Shown here piece by piece: positions 54,284 to 64,000 of a stretch of DNA of 64,000 bases (positions are counted from its first letter, which is position 1; each line of letters begins with the position of its first letter). The position numbers and the translations under genes were made by a program. The stretch is from an uncultured Spirochaetales bacterium (GTDB lineage: Bacteria > Spirochaetota > Spirochaetia > Sphaerochaetales > Sphaerochaetaceae): the NCBI GenBank assembly GCA_949293335.1, contig CASFDA010000013.1, positions 248,001-312,000 on the forward strand, written 5' to 3'. A model generated the notes under the pieces. The model was not told where the DNA came from and made no database searches. It saw only the letters and a list, made by a program, of their open reading frames with translations.

Positions 54284-54852
54284 ATGTTCCTGGACTACGA
54301 TTCGTATTCATACTGCATACATGGAAGGACACATATGAGGAGCGGAAAGAGAAGGCTTGTAGAGAAGATCCAGAAGTAGACGAAGCTTGACCCATTGGCG
54401 GAATTATCTTCCTGTTCTGCGGAAGCCAGAAGAGAAAGATAAAAGCCATTATGGGATGGGTATGGATTCTGGTTACTGATGAAGAGGCTTGAAAATGGCA
54501 CATTCTGCTTCACTGAACTTGGGGCAGATGTCTCTGCTGCGTATTATTTCCTTGTGCAGAGCTGAATCAATCTTAGGATAGATCCGGGGAGCTACCTTAC
54601 GCACCTTTTCCCAATGCAGGAGATGAGGACAGGGAGGCATGGAAGGTTTTTCTTCCATGCAATTCGATATTTCTGATGCTGTAGAATACAGTAAGTTTCC
54701 AGAGAAGGCTACTCCTGATATTGAAAGGAAAGGAGCCCTACATACGCAGAGGCCGCAAGACCATCTTCAGATAATCCTTCTCCTATACATCTCATGATCT
54801 GATCGTACCCTATTGAGCTGATAGGGACGATTCTCTATGAGATTACGCTTAC
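54284..54852 (+). mobile_element. Remnant of an IS66-type insertion sequence
   Basis: A tnpB remnant (54284 to about 54510) reads HGRTHMRSGKRRL, then in a shifted frame GGIIFLFCGSQKRKIKA, then back to LWDGYGFWLLMKRLENGTF, the TnpB core. It is followed by GADVSAAYYFLVQS, SYLTHLFP and EDREAWKVFLPCN from the C-terminus of the IS66 transposase (TnpC); the rest is deleted. The sequence CGCTTAC at 54846-54852 may be the right end. Confidence 0.6.
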
Positions 54853-54902
54853 CGCTAAAAAAGAAGGTTTTCAACCACAATCGCATGGCTAGAAATATTG
54901 AC

Positions 54903-55013
54903 TGAACTGACCCCCAGAAGGTAGACACGAAACGGACCTTTTCACAGGAGGAACAAGGAAGTGAAAAGGAAAACAGAAGAGGAGTCCGTGAATCAGAGAG
55001 GACAAGGGGGTTA
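54903..55013 (+). mobile_element. Left end of an IS3-family-type element
   Basis: TGAACTGACCCCCAGAAG at 54903 resembles an IS3-family terminal repeat. The frame after it reads TKRTFSQEEQ, like the start of orfA. The frame then runs without a break into the YhcG-like pseudogene. Confidence 0.4.
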
Positions 55014-55785
55014 GTTCACATCTGGAGAATGAAGCAATTCTACGAAACTTATAAGGGTAACCCAAAACTCTCACCACTGGTGAGAGAAATATCATGGACT
55101 AACAATCTTCTGATTATGACTGCTTGCAAGACTGACGAAGCAAGGGGAATTCTACATCAGAGCCTGTATTGAGAACCACTATTCAAAAAGAGAGCTTGAA
55201 CGTCAGATTGACAGTATGCTCTATGAGCGAACTGCTATATCGGATTCGAAATATGGCGCTTTGGCAAGGAGAAATGAAGGACTTTCCGCTCTGCGAGATG
55301 CCTATGTGCTGGAATTCCTGGATCTCCCAGACTCATACAAGGAAAAGGATCTCAGAAAGCAGATTGTATCCCACCTAAAGGACTTCATCCTTGAATTCGG
55401 AAAGGACTTTTCATTCATCGGAGAAGAGTATCGCCTACAGGTTGGCAATACTGATTTCTTCATAGATCTTCTCTTTTTCAATCGGGCTCTTTCCTGCCTT
55501 GTCGCAGTGGAACTCAAGATCGGCCTGTTCCGTCCTGAGCATCTAGGGTAGCTGAACCTGTATCTGGAGGCACTGGACATGGATGTCAGAAAGCCTAACG
55601 AGAATCCAAGCGTCGGTCTCATACTCTGTACAGGAAAGGACGATACTGTTGTGGAATATGCTCTTTCAAGAAGCCTCTCTCCCGCGATGGTTGCAAATTA
55701 TACGCTTCACCTCCCTGACAAGAAGAAACTACAGGAGAAAATGCGAGAGATTGCAGAGATTTCAGCTGAAGAGCTGGAGCTTTAA
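55014..55785 (+). pseudogene. Broken YhcG/DUF1016 PD-(D/E)XK nuclease gene
   Basis: Pieces in order: WRMKQFYETYKGNPKLSPLV, REISWTNNLLIM, then after a one-base frameshift near 55150 YIRACIENHYSKRELERQID, DFSFIGEEYRLQVGNTDFFID and LVAVELKIG. A TAG at 55549-55551 interrupts before LNLYLEALDMD, where related proteins read G-K/Q-LNFYLE. The last part ends EISAEELEL. The N-terminal half is missing. So the gene has a truncation, a frameshift and a stop. Family members occur beside restriction or toxin loci. Confidence 0.8.
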
Positions 55786-57231
<1,446 letters not shown>

Positions 57232-57236
57232 TCAAA

Positions 57237-57288
57237 GGGCGATTTGCCCATCTTTTTGGGCCTGCTATCACAGCAGGCCTTATTTTTA
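57237..57288 (+). terminator. Two stacked terminator hairpins between gap and pgk
   Basis: GGGC/GCCC (57237-57249) followed by ATCTTTTT, then an 8-bp GGCCTGCT/AGCAGGCC (57259-57279) followed by TTATTTTT. They would let gap be expressed above pgk. Confidence 0.75.
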
Positions 57289-57299
57289 AGGAGAATACA

Positions 57300-58478
57300 A
57301 TGGTTCTACATACTGTCAAAGAAGCCGATCTTAAGGGCAAGAGGGTACTTATCCGTGTTGATTTCAACTGCCCTGTCAAGGATGGAGTTGTAACAGATCC
57401 GACTAGAATCAAGGCTGCTCTTCCTACAATCGAATACATCCTTTCTGAGGGTGCAAGCCTTGTCGTGATGTGCCATTTCGGCCGTCCTAAGGGAGAGAAG
57501 AAGATGGAGTATTCGCTTCTTCCTGTCAAGAATGAGTTCGAGAAGCTTCTCGGAAGAAAGGTTACACTCGCTCCAGATGTAATCGGAAGCGAAGTGGACA
57601 GCCTCGTATCTGCCCTCAAGCCTGGCGATGTCCTCATGCTTGAGAACGTGAGGTTCTACAAGGAAGAGGAGAAGAATGATCCAGAATTCGCCAAGAAGCT
57701 TGCAAGCTATGGTGATGTATATGTAAACGACGCTTTCGGAACTGCACACAGGGCACATGCATCCACTGAGGGTGTGGCTCACTATCTCCCTTCCTATGCA
57801 GGTTTCCTCATTGAGAAAGAAGTCAAATACATGGCACCACTTCTTGAGAATCCTGAGCATCCTTTCGTTGCGATCATCGGAGGAAGCAAGGTTTCAAGCA
57901 AGATCACCGTCCTTGAGTCCCTCGTCAAGACATGTGACAAGATCGTTATCGGTGGCGGTATGGCATATACATTCCTGAAGGTTCAGGGACACGAGGTAGG
58001 AAAGTCACTTCTCGAAGAAGATTACCTCGAGACAGCAGCCAGCTTCCTTGCAAAGGCCAAGGAGAAGAACGTCGAGGTTATTCTTCCTGTCGATCATGTA
58101 TGTGCAAAGGAGTTCTCTGAGACAGCAGAGGCAATAACTGTTTCAACTGTGGACATCCCGAGCGATCTGATGGGCATGGATATCGGGCCAAAGACAGTTG
58201 AACTTATTACGAAAGCTCTCAAGGATGCCAAGAACGTAGTCTGGAACGGACCGATGGGAGTCTTTGAGTTCAGTCAGTTTGCAAACGGCACTGAAAAGGT
58301 TGCATTTGCGCTTGCCGAATCTGACGCAGTGAGCGTAGTAGGTGGTGGTGACAGTGTCGCTGCTATCAACAAGTTCGGTCTTGCTGACAAGATTTCACAC
58401 GTATCCACAGGTGGTGGAGCATCTCTTGAGTTCCTCGAGGGCAAGACCCTTCCTGGAATCAAGGCACTGGAGAAGTAA
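57300..58478 (+). CDS. pgk: Phosphoglycerate kinase
   Basis: A 392-residue two-lobed kinase making ATP from 1,3-bisphosphoglycerate. [58 protein letters not shown] and GGGDSVAAI are all present. An AAGGAG box follows the terminators. Its stop precedes tpiA by one base. Confidence 0.97.
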   Translation: MVLHTVKEADLKGKRVLIRVDFNCPVKDGVVTDPTRIKAALPTIEYILSEGASLVVMCHFGRPKGEKKMEYSLLPVKNEFEKLLGRKVTLAPDVIGSEVDSLVSALKPGDVLMLENVRFYKEEEKNDPEFAKKLASYGDVYVNDAFGTAHRAHASTEGVAHYLPSYAGFLIEKEVKYMAPLLENPEHPFVAIIGGSKVSSKITVLESLVKTCDKIVIGGGMAYTFLKVQGHEVGKSLLEEDYLETAASFLAKAKEKNVEVILPVDHVCAKEFSETAEAITVSTVDIPSDLMGMDIGPKTVELITKALKDAKNVVWNGPMGVFEFSQFANGTEKVAFALAESDAVSVVGGGDSVAAINKFGLADKISHVSTGGGASLEFLEGKTLPGIKALEK

Positions 58479-58479
58479 A

Positions 58480-59238
58480 ATGAGAAAACCATATATTGCA
58501 GGAAACTGGAAGATGAACATGACCCCAAGCGAAGGGGCAAAGTATGCAGCTGAACTCAGAAAGGCTGTCGAGGATAGCAAAGCCGATGTCAAGGTTATGG
58601 TAGCACCACCATTCGTGACTATTCCTGCTGTCGTAGAGGCTCTGAAGGGTTCTTCTATTATTGTTGCTGCGCAGAACATGGCAAACCACACAAGTGGTGC
58701 ATATACAGGTGAAGTTGCACCTGCTATGCTCAAGGACCTCGGAGTGAATACTGTGATCCTTGGCCACAGCGAGAGAAGATCATACTATGGTGAGAGCGAT
58801 GAGTTCATCAACAGTAAGGTACTCCTGGCTCTTAGCGAAGGAATGGACGTGGTTCTCTGCGTTGGTGAGACGCTTGAGGAAAGAGAAGGTGGAAAACTCG
58901 AAGAGGTTCTTTCTCGTCAGGTAACTGTAGGACTCAAGGGTGTTGAGCCATCACAGATGGCACATATCACTATCGCATATGAACCTGTATGGGCTATCGG
59001 AACCGGAAAGACAGCAACTCCAGAGGACGCAGATAGTGCGCATGCATATATCCGCTCTGTTGTTAAGTCTCTCTATTCAGATGATATTGCAGAAAATCTC
59101 ATTATTCAGTATGGTGGTTCTGTTAAAGCTAACAATGTCAAGGCGCTGATGGCAAAGGAGAATATCGATGGGGCACTCGTGGGAGGTGCATCCCTTTCTG
59201 TCGAGCTCTTCCTGCCTATCATAACTTTTGACAAGTAA
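58480..59238 (+). CDS. tpiA: Triosephosphate isomerase
   Basis: A 252-residue TIM barrel. MRKPYIAGNWKMN marks the start at ATG 58480, one base after the pgk stop; the upstream continuation of the frame overlaps pgk. GHSERR has the electrophilic His, and YEPVWAIGTGKTATPEDA the base Glu, with QYGGSVKANN at the phosphate site. It completes a lower-glycolysis cluster. Confidence 0.97.
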   Translation: MRKPYIAGNWKMNMTPSEGAKYAAELRKAVEDSKADVKVMVAPPFVTIPAVVEALKGSSIIVAAQNMANHTSGAYTGEVAPAMLKDLGVNTVILGHSERRSYYGESDEFINSKVLLALSEGMDVVLCVGETLEEREGGKLEEVLSRQVTVGLKGVEPSQMAHITIAYEPVWAIGTGKTATPEDADSAHAYIRSVVKSLYSDDIAENLIIQYGGSVKANNVKALMAKENIDGALVGGASLSVELFLPIITFDK

Positions 59239-59256
59239 TATCGGAGTTATCGAAAA

Positions 59257-59649
59257 ATGGGAATTTTCAGTATTATCCTTTTGGTGTGCTTCATTGTAGT
59301 ATCCCTGATACTTGTCTTTCTCGTTGCGATCCAGAGTGATGACAGCGTAGGACTTGGCGGTGTTTTCGGAGGCAATTCAGAATCTGCGTTCGGAAGTAAC
59401 ACTGTCAGTTTCCTTCATAAGGCTACTACAGTTCTTGCCATATTATTCATGGTACTTGCACTTCTTGTGTCTCTCGCAGGAAGGGCTTCTGGCGGACACG
59501 TTCTTGAGGCTCTTCAGGAAACTCAGACTGAAGCAGGTACGACATGGCTTGAAAGTGAGAATGCGACAGCAGCTGACAGCACAGCTCTGGAAGCAGATGC
59601 AGCAGGAAATGCTGTAGAAGCAAGCACAGCAGAAACAGGAAACAACTGA
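59257..59649 (+). CDS. secG: Preprotein translocase subunit SecG with long C-terminal tail
   Basis: 130 residues. Two membrane helices (IILLVCFIVVSLILVFLVAIQ and VLAILFMVLALLVSLA, in parts) flank VQ-type loop GLGGVFGGNSESAFGSNT, the SecG signature. A hydrophilic Glu/Ala/Thr-rich tail of about 45 residues follows (EADAAGNAVEASTAE). Location after tpiA is common for secG. A strong GU-rich stem closes the message. Confidence 0.88.
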   Translation: MGIFSIILLVCFIVVSLILVFLVAIQSDDSVGLGGVFGGNSESAFGSNTVSFLHKATTVLAILFMVLALLVSLAGRASGGHVLEALQETQTEAGTTWLESENATAADSTALEADAAGNAVEASTAETGNN

Positions 59650-59658
59650 TTTATACTG

Positions 59659-59694
59659 AATGGGTCGGGGAAGTCTATTTTTCTCCGATCCATT
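59659..59694 (+). terminator. Hairpin after secG
   Basis: A 14-bp stem, AATGGGTCGGGGAA with TTCTCCGATCCATT (two G-U pairs), 8-nt loop. Only a short T-containing tail follows. Confidence 0.6.
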
Positions 59695-59722
59695 ATTGTC
59701 TATGTATCTTTTGTATTCTTTT

Positions 59723-59771
59723 CTTTCAAAGGATGGATTTTAACTTCATTTAATGTAAAATCCTTTGAAAG
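59723..59771 (+). promoter_or_regulatory. Long inverted repeat upstream of the parvulin gene
   Basis: CTTTCAAAGGATggATTTTA and TAAAATCCTTTGAAAG form 16 bp with a 2-nt bulge and a 13-nt loop. It ends 35 nt before the ATG. Could be an operator or mRNA element. Confidence 0.4.
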
Positions 59772-59806
59772 ATGAATCTATTTTTGTATAAAAAGGGGAT
59801 GTTTTA

Positions 59807-60883
59807 ATGAAAAGGAATTTATCAGAAAGGATTATCCTCCTCTTTATCCTTCTCTTCGTGTCATTTTGTGTATTTGCAGATCAAGCAACAACGATTGTCT
59901 CATCCCCAGCGGCAACGGTTAACTTGATCCGTAACCATGCCATTACCAATTCGGATCTCGATCAGGAAGTACAGAACTATGCAGACAACGGCATAAATAT
60001 GTCTAGAGAGCAAGTTCTCGATATCATGATAAATGATGAAGTTTTCCTTCAGGGCGCTGCGAGGGATGGTATCAGTGTATCAGACATGCAGCTTGACCAG
60101 CAGATCCAGGCAATCCGCACTGAAGTGAACAGAAGTTTTCCAACTCCTCTGACAGATGAGCAGTTCGAGGCGATCATTGCCCAGCAGACAGGAATTTCTT
60201 ATGCCGATTACAGGGAAGCGCTCCGCAACCAGATGCTCATCCAGCTCTATGTGATGCAGGAAAAAGGTGAGGAGATAAGGAATGCCAATATCACTCCATC
60301 AACAAAGGACATAGAGGATTTTTACAGGAAGAACAGACAGAACTTCTACTCACCTGAGAGTGTGAAGCTTGCACATATATACATTCCTTTCGTGACTGCG
60401 TCGGATAGTGTCACTGAAGAAGATGCTGCCAGTCAGAATGCGGCAAATGCAGAGCTCATGATTGATGTGGCAGCCAGAATCAAGAGTGGAGAGATTTCAT
60501 TTGAAAAGGCTGTGCAGGACTATAGTCAGGACGATGGAAGCAAGAATATCGGCGGCGATATCGGATGGCTGAGAATTGACAACGAACAGGCGCGTCAAGG
60601 TTTTGGGGATGATTTCTTCTATGCTGTCATGGCAATGCAGCCGGGGGATGTATCTCCGATGCTTGAAAGCAATGTCGGCTATCATATTGTGAAAGTCTCA
60701 GTGCACACAGAAGGCAAACTTCTTGGAATCGATGATTATCTCAATCCTGAGTCCACTGTAACAGTCAGGGAGTACATATCCAATGTGCTGAGCAGCCAGA
60801 ATCAGCAGACTGCCTTCCAGCAGGCTCTGGATGAGCTTATAACAGAGCTCAGAGGTCAGGCCAGGATCAGGGTCTACGTATGA
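59807..60883 (+). CDS. Exported parvulin-type peptidyl-prolyl isomerase (SurA/PrsA-like)
   Basis: 358 residues with signal peptide (IILLFILLFVSFCVFA, no lipobox Cys after it). An N-terminal chaperone helix set (about 40-180) is followed by a parvulin domain (about 185-305): VKLAHIYIP, ISFEKAVQDYSQDDGSKNIGGDIGWLRI and GDVSPMLESNVGYHIVKV. It is probably a periplasmic chaperone for outer-membrane proteins. It is coupled to nusB by ATGA. Confidence 0.88.
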   Translation: MKRNLSERIILLFILLFVSFCVFADQATTIVSSPAATVNLIRNHAITNSDLDQEVQNYADNGINMSREQVLDIMINDEVFLQGAARDGISVSDMQLDQQIQAIRTEVNRSFPTPLTDEQFEAIIAQQTGISYADYREALRNQMLIQLYVMQEKGEEIRNANITPSTKDIEDFYRKNRQNFYSPESVKLAHIYIPFVTASDSVTEEDAASQNAANAELMIDVAARIKSGEISFEKAVQDYSQDDGSKNIGGDIGWLRIDNEQARQGFGDDFFYAVMAMQPGDVSPMLESNVGYHIVKVSVHTEGKLLGIDDYLNPESTVTVREYISNVLSSQNQQTAFQQALDELITELRGQARIRVYV

Positions 60884-61320
60884 ACAAGGGATTTTCTTCC
60901 AGGACAAGGGCCAGGGAGATAGCCGTCTCCACGCTCTATAGTCTTGACTTCAACCATAACCTGGATGCGAATACAGATCTTCTTTCGTTTCCAGGAATGA
61001 GTGATGAGGAGATGCAAAGCCTCGGTGAGGAGGAGACTACTTATGCACGTCTCCTGATAAGGGGAACACTTGAGAACCTCTCTCAGATCGATGGGATCAT
61101 CTCCTCATACTCAATCAACCGGCCTCTTGACAAGATCAGCATTGTGGACAGGAACATTCTCCGGATTTCCATCTTCCAGCTCCTCTATCAGAAGGATACG
61201 CCGGCTGCTGTTGTAATCGATCAGGCGGTAAAACTCAGTCAGGCACTTTCGAATGATGTTTCGTATAAGTTCATCAACGGAATACTCGATAAGTTCGTCA
61301 AAGATGGTGAATTTTCATGA
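60880..61320 (+). CDS. nusB: Transcription antitermination factor NusB
   Basis: A 146-residue all-helical protein for rRNA transcription and 16S processing. SSRTRAREIAVSTLYSLDF is the N-terminal signature, and DKISIVDRNILRISIFQLLY and VVIDQAVKLSQALS are typical (quoted in parts). It overlaps the parvulin gene and map by ATGA at each end. Confidence 0.93.
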   Translation: MNKGFSSRTRAREIAVSTLYSLDFNHNLDANTDLLSFPGMSDEEMQSLGEEETTYARLLIRGTLENLSQIDGIISSYSINRPLDKISIVDRNILRISIFQLLYQKDTPAAVVIDQAVKLSQALSNDVSYKFINGILDKFVKDGEFS

Positions 61321-62066
61321 TAATGTTGAAAAATGAGAAGGAGATTGATGGGATCAAGGAATCTGGAAAGTATCTTAAAGGACTTTTCGAGGAACTTGAT
61401 TCCAGGATTAAGGCGGGTATGTCTACTTTTGAAGTAGACAAGATTGCACATGATTACATGAAGAAGCACAATTGTGGCGCTCCTTGTCTTGGATACTATG
61501 GTTATCCTGCAGCAACATGCGTGAGTGTCAACGATACTGTGATTCATGGTATTCCTTCGCGTGACATAGTCCTCAAAGATGGAGATCTGGTTTCTGTAGA
61601 TATCACACTTGAGAAGAACGGCTTCATCTCTGACAGTACACATACATATGAGATTGGGACAGTTTCTGATGAAGTGCATCTTCTGAACGAAAGAACCAGG
61701 AAGGCTCTCTATCTCGGAATTGAGAAAGCAGGAGAGAAAGGTTCCCGTCTCTTTGATATCGCATCTGCTATCGAGAAATACATCTCACAGTTTGGGTACG
61801 GAATTGTCAGGGAATACTGTGGCCATGGAGTTGGCTTCGAGATGCACGAGGATCCTCTGATCTATAACTATGTCTCTCCGAGGAACACAAATTCCAGGAT
61901 CAAGAGGGGAATGGTGTTCTGCATAGAGCCTATGATCAACATGGGAACGAGCCGGATCAAAGAGCTTGATGATGGATGGACAGTAAAGACAATGGACGGA
62001 AAATGCGCCTGTCACTGGGAGCATACTGTAGCCATAAGGGAAACAGGACTTGAGATCCTGACATGA
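61317..62066 (+). CDS. map: Methionine aminopeptidase
   Basis: A 249-residue type I dinuclear enzyme removing the N-terminal Met. Metal ligands appear in order: VDITLEKNGFISDSTHT (two Asp), GHGVGFEMHEDP (His), CIEPMIN (Glu) and WEHTVAI (Glu). Unlike the two-Cys zinc-finger extension of other forms, no N-terminal extension is seen. It overlaps nusB and the following gene by 4 nt each. Confidence 0.94.
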   Translation: MIMLKNEKEIDGIKESGKYLKGLFEELDSRIKAGMSTFEVDKIAHDYMKKHNCGAPCLGYYGYPAATCVSVNDTVIHGIPSRDIVLKDGDLVSVDITLEKNGFISDSTHTYEIGTVSDEVHLLNERTRKALYLGIEKAGEKGSRLFDIASAIEKYISQFGYGIVREYCGHGVGFEMHEDPLIYNYVSPRNTNSRIKRGMVFCIEPMINMGTSRIKELDDGWTVKTMDGKCACHWEHTVAIRETGLEILT

Positions 62067-62701
62067 AGAAGGAGAAGTTAGGAATGGTTGAGAAAGAGTT
62101 CATCACCCAGGAAATGATCAGGGACGCTTCTTTGAAGCTATGCCACAGGATGTACAAGGAGGATGGATTCTTTCCAGACATTATCTATGATTCCCTTCGT
62201 GGCGGTGCCTACATGGCAAACGTCATGAGTGAATATTACAAGATCGTTGCGAAAAGCGCGGGAAAGAAGCCTGTGCTTTATGCAGCTGTTGTTGCCAGAA
62301 GCTATGGTTCTGTAAAGGAACATTCGAGCCACGTCGATATTGATGGCTGGACTGTGAAGCCTGAAGATCTTCCGAAAGACAGCAAGGTCCTGATTGTCGA
62401 TGATATCTTCGATACAGGAATGACTGTAAATGCATTGGTTGGCAAAATGCTTGATGCAGGGCTTATCCGGGAGAATATCAAAGTGGCTGTCTATGATTAC
62501 AAAGTACATGTCTATGACGACAATGCTCTCTCTGTCCATCCTGATTATTTTGCGAGGAAGCATATAATAGAAAGGCCCGAGGACTCAAAGTGGATCCATT
62601 ACACAATGCACGAGTTCCTTGGACTTACTTCATCTGAGATTGACCAGCTTTATGACGATGAAGAAGTCAAGCACATTTTGAAGGAGATACTCTCACTTTG
62701 A
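62063..62701 (+). CDS. Purine phosphoribosyltransferase-like protein
   Basis: 212 residues. The PRPP loop VLIVDDIFDTGMTVNALV and the start FITQEMIRDASLKLCHRMY and SLRGGAYMANV match the type I PRTase fold of Gpt- or archaeal-type hypoxanthine transferases. The base specificity (guanine, xanthine or hypoxanthine) is not readable. It overlaps map by 4 nt and the convergent MFS gene by 9 nt. Confidence 0.82.
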   Translation: MKKEKLGMVEKEFITQEMIRDASLKLCHRMYKEDGFFPDIIYDSLRGGAYMANVMSEYYKIVAKSAGKKPVLYAAVVARSYGSVKEHSSHVDIDGWTVKPEDLPKDSKVLIVDDIFDTGMTVNALVGKMLDAGLIRENIKVAVYDYKVHVYDDNALSVHPDYFARKHIIERPEDSKWIHYTMHEFLGLTSSEIDQLYDDEEVKHILKEILSL

Positions 62702-63850
62702 TCTTTTCTTGAGGACTGACGTCACAGAGATGATGTTCAGGATCAGGAATATCAGTACAAACAGAGGCAGGAGCGAAAGAGAAATCCTTTCTCCTATGAA
62801 GCCGAACAAGTTTGGCATGAGCGCAACGCTGACATATGATGCTGCCATCTCCAGGCCAAGGACAAATGAAGACTGCTGTGCTGGGAATATCTCTGCCGTC
62901 TGATAGACTAGCATCGGATAGATTGGCGCACACCCGAGGCCATATACAAAAATGGCAATCCATATTAGTTCCTCTGAGAGGAACAAGAGCATCAGTATGC
63001 CAACAAAAATCAGGATTTCTCCAGTTCTGATAAGTGTTTTAGGTCTGAACTTGTCTGAAAATAATCCTGTTGCAAGACGACCTACAGTTATGCCAAAAAA
63101 CAGCATACCTCCAGTAGATGCCGCGATGCTCGAAGATAGGTTTCTTGAAAAGACAAGGAAAGTAGGGGCCCATAGCATCATGGTCTGTTCGACAGCACTG
63201 TAAGTGAAGAAGGAGAGCATAGCTGGAATGACTCCCTTCACATCCTTTATCCTTATCTTGGTTCTCTCTTCACCAGCATCCTCCTTGTATATTTCACCTT
63301 TTTCCTTTTTCCAGAGAGGAAAACTTGAAAAGACAATAATGGAAATGAGGATCTGGAAAAGTCCTATTGAGAAATAACCGGTGCGCCATGAAACACCATT
63401 GGAGAACAGGTGACTGAAAAGCAGTGGAGCAACCATCGTGCCTATGCCCCAGAATGCATGGAGGAACCCCATTACATTGCTTTTATAATGCTGTGATACG
63501 TAGTTGTTCAGAGATGCATCTACTGCTCCTGCGCCGAGACCCAGTAGGATCGCTATAGGCAAGAAGACAAAGAACGAAGTGGATATTGAAAACAAGAGGA
63601 GGCTGATGGCTGTCATCAGGATAGATATGAATGTAAGTACTTCTGTCCTTATCCTGTATGCGTTTCTAGAGTACAGGAGACTGGATATCACCGTTCCGAT
63701 TGAGACTACAGTTCCGACAAGTCCCGCCACAGACACACCGATATTCAGATCTGTGTGCATAAGAGGCCAGGCCGTTCCCAGCATGGAATCGGGAAGGCCC
63801 AGCGATATGAATGAAATGTAGATTACGAAAAGGAGGAGGAAGTGACTCAT
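62693..63850 (-). CDS. Major facilitator superfamily transporter
   Basis: 385 residues with about 12 predicted helices. The start (YISFISLGLPDSMLGTAWPLM) and GLGAGAVDASLNNYVSQHY in the middle resemble the FucP/sugar-type and fucose/GlcP-like branches (quoted in part). The loop VGRLATGLFSDKFRPK is the MFS motif A of the second half. Substrate unknown. The start ATG overlaps the stop of the upstream gene on the minus strand (ATGA), so a partner continues beyond the window. Confidence 0.85.
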   Translation of the reverse strand: MSHFLLLFVIYISFISLGLPDSMLGTAWPLMHTDLNIGVSVAGLVGTVVSIGTVISSLLYSRNAYRIRTEVLTFISILMTAISLLLFSISTSFFVFLPIAILLGLGAGAVDASLNNYVSQHYKSNVMGFLHAFWGIGTMVAPLLFSHLFSNGVSWRTGYFSIGLFQILISIIVFSSFPLWKKEKGEIYKEDAGEERTKIRIKDVKGVIPAMLSFFTYSAVEQTMMLWAPTFLVFSRNLSSSIAASTGGMLFFGITVGRLATGLFSDKFRPKTLIRTGEILIFVGILMLLFLSEELIWIAIFVYGLGCAPIYPMLVYQTAEIFPAQQSSFVLGLEMAASYVSVALMPNLFGFIGERISLSLLPLFVLIFLILNIISVTSVLKKRSK

Positions 63851-64000
63851 GTCGTACTTGGTCTGGATGACTGTACAGTTCCGCTTTCAATGTCGATGTA
63901 TCTTAGACTATGATTTCCAGTAGGGAAGAAGAAATATGACCCTGTATAGTAATAAAGTCCAAGAGCATCATAATGCGAATACCCCTGTATCGAGTGTATT
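63847..64000 (-). CDS. 3' end of an unknown gene (rest beyond window)
   Basis: The last 51 codons of a minus-strand frame that is open to the right edge and ends with TGA overlapping the MFS start. It reads YSHYDALGLYYYTGSYFFFP and then HSLRYIDIESGTVQSS. The aromatic, strand-like pattern could be a beta-propeller or sugar-processing protein, but I cannot assign it. Coupling suggests a function with the transporter. Confidence 0.6.
   Translation of the reverse strand, partial: IHSIQGYSHYDALGLYYYTGSYFFFPTGNHSLRYIDIESGTVQSSRPSTT

Noticed and set aside
54240-54658. Minus-strand ORFs across the IS66 remnant
   Set aside because: The coding similarity (TnpB and TnpC motifs) is on the plus strand; the minus frames lack any motif.

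Overview
The window looks like a chromosomal segment of a Spirochaetota bacterium, most likely a host-associated Sphaerochaetaceae/Treponemataceae relative. The evidence is an A/V-type ATPase operon of the Borrelia/Treponema kind (E, DUF2764, A, B, D, I, K with no F or C gene), an LptD-like outer-membrane gene, diderm-type lipoproteins, and the Treponema-like order rpsB-tsf-frr-uppS-cdsA-dxr-rseP without pyrH. G+C looks moderate (mid-40s %) with a few strikingly AT-rich gaps. Genes are densely packed, and many are coupled by ATGA or longer overlaps.

Layout. 1-6076: histidine operon hisDCBHAF-hisIE, entering from the left edge. 6077-9604: MarR regulator, a lipoprotein, a Bcp peroxiredoxin, TcdA and a TatD-like hydrolase. 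9670-14687: MntP, then rpsF-ssb-rpsR-membrane protein-rplI, a 6S-like RNA and dnaB. 14680-20834 (minus): rpsB-tsf-frr-uppS-cdsA-dxr-rseP, behind an unusual structured leader. 21367-25956: a CYTH/RNase HI fusion, a chromate-transporter pair, a TPR lipoprotein, a long uracil phosphoribosyltransferase-like protein and adenylate kinase. 26344-29934: small secreted proteins, a second 6S-like RNA, tRNA-Val, a YggS-like protein and an RluA-type pseudouridine synthase. 29923-35477: an MBL-fold protein, a pentapeptide protein, RsgA, MutS2, uridine phosphorylase and a GIY-YIG-like small protein. 35621-42738: the V-ATPase operon. 42885-53699: a long envelope/repair/RNA-metabolism run (small ORF, ispG, uvrA, lptD-like, phoH, pgpH-like, ybeY). 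53700-55790: a graveyard of IS3- and IS66-type remnants and a broken YhcG/DUF1016 nuclease gene. 56224-59649: gap-pgk-tpiA-secG. 59807-62701: parvulin, nusB, map and a phosphoribosyltransferase. 62693-64000 (minus): an MFS transporter and the 3' end of an upstream partner.

Most of this is core housekeeping. The points I rate highest are: (i) a HisIE protein whose cyclohydrolase half has lost its metal and catalytic residues; (ii) two diverged 6S-like RNAs with compensatory helix changes, one carrying an internal 31-bp duplication; (iii) a promoter-structured RNA-terminator arrangement ahead of rpsB that resembles a switchable leader; (iv) an in-frame CYTH-RNase HI fusion; (v) a V-ATPase proteolipid with a full set of predicted Na+ ligands; and (vi) several promoters whose -10 box lies only 6-8 nt from the start codon, predicting leaderless mRNAs. 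All functional statements come from reading the sequence and family knowledge; no searches were run.
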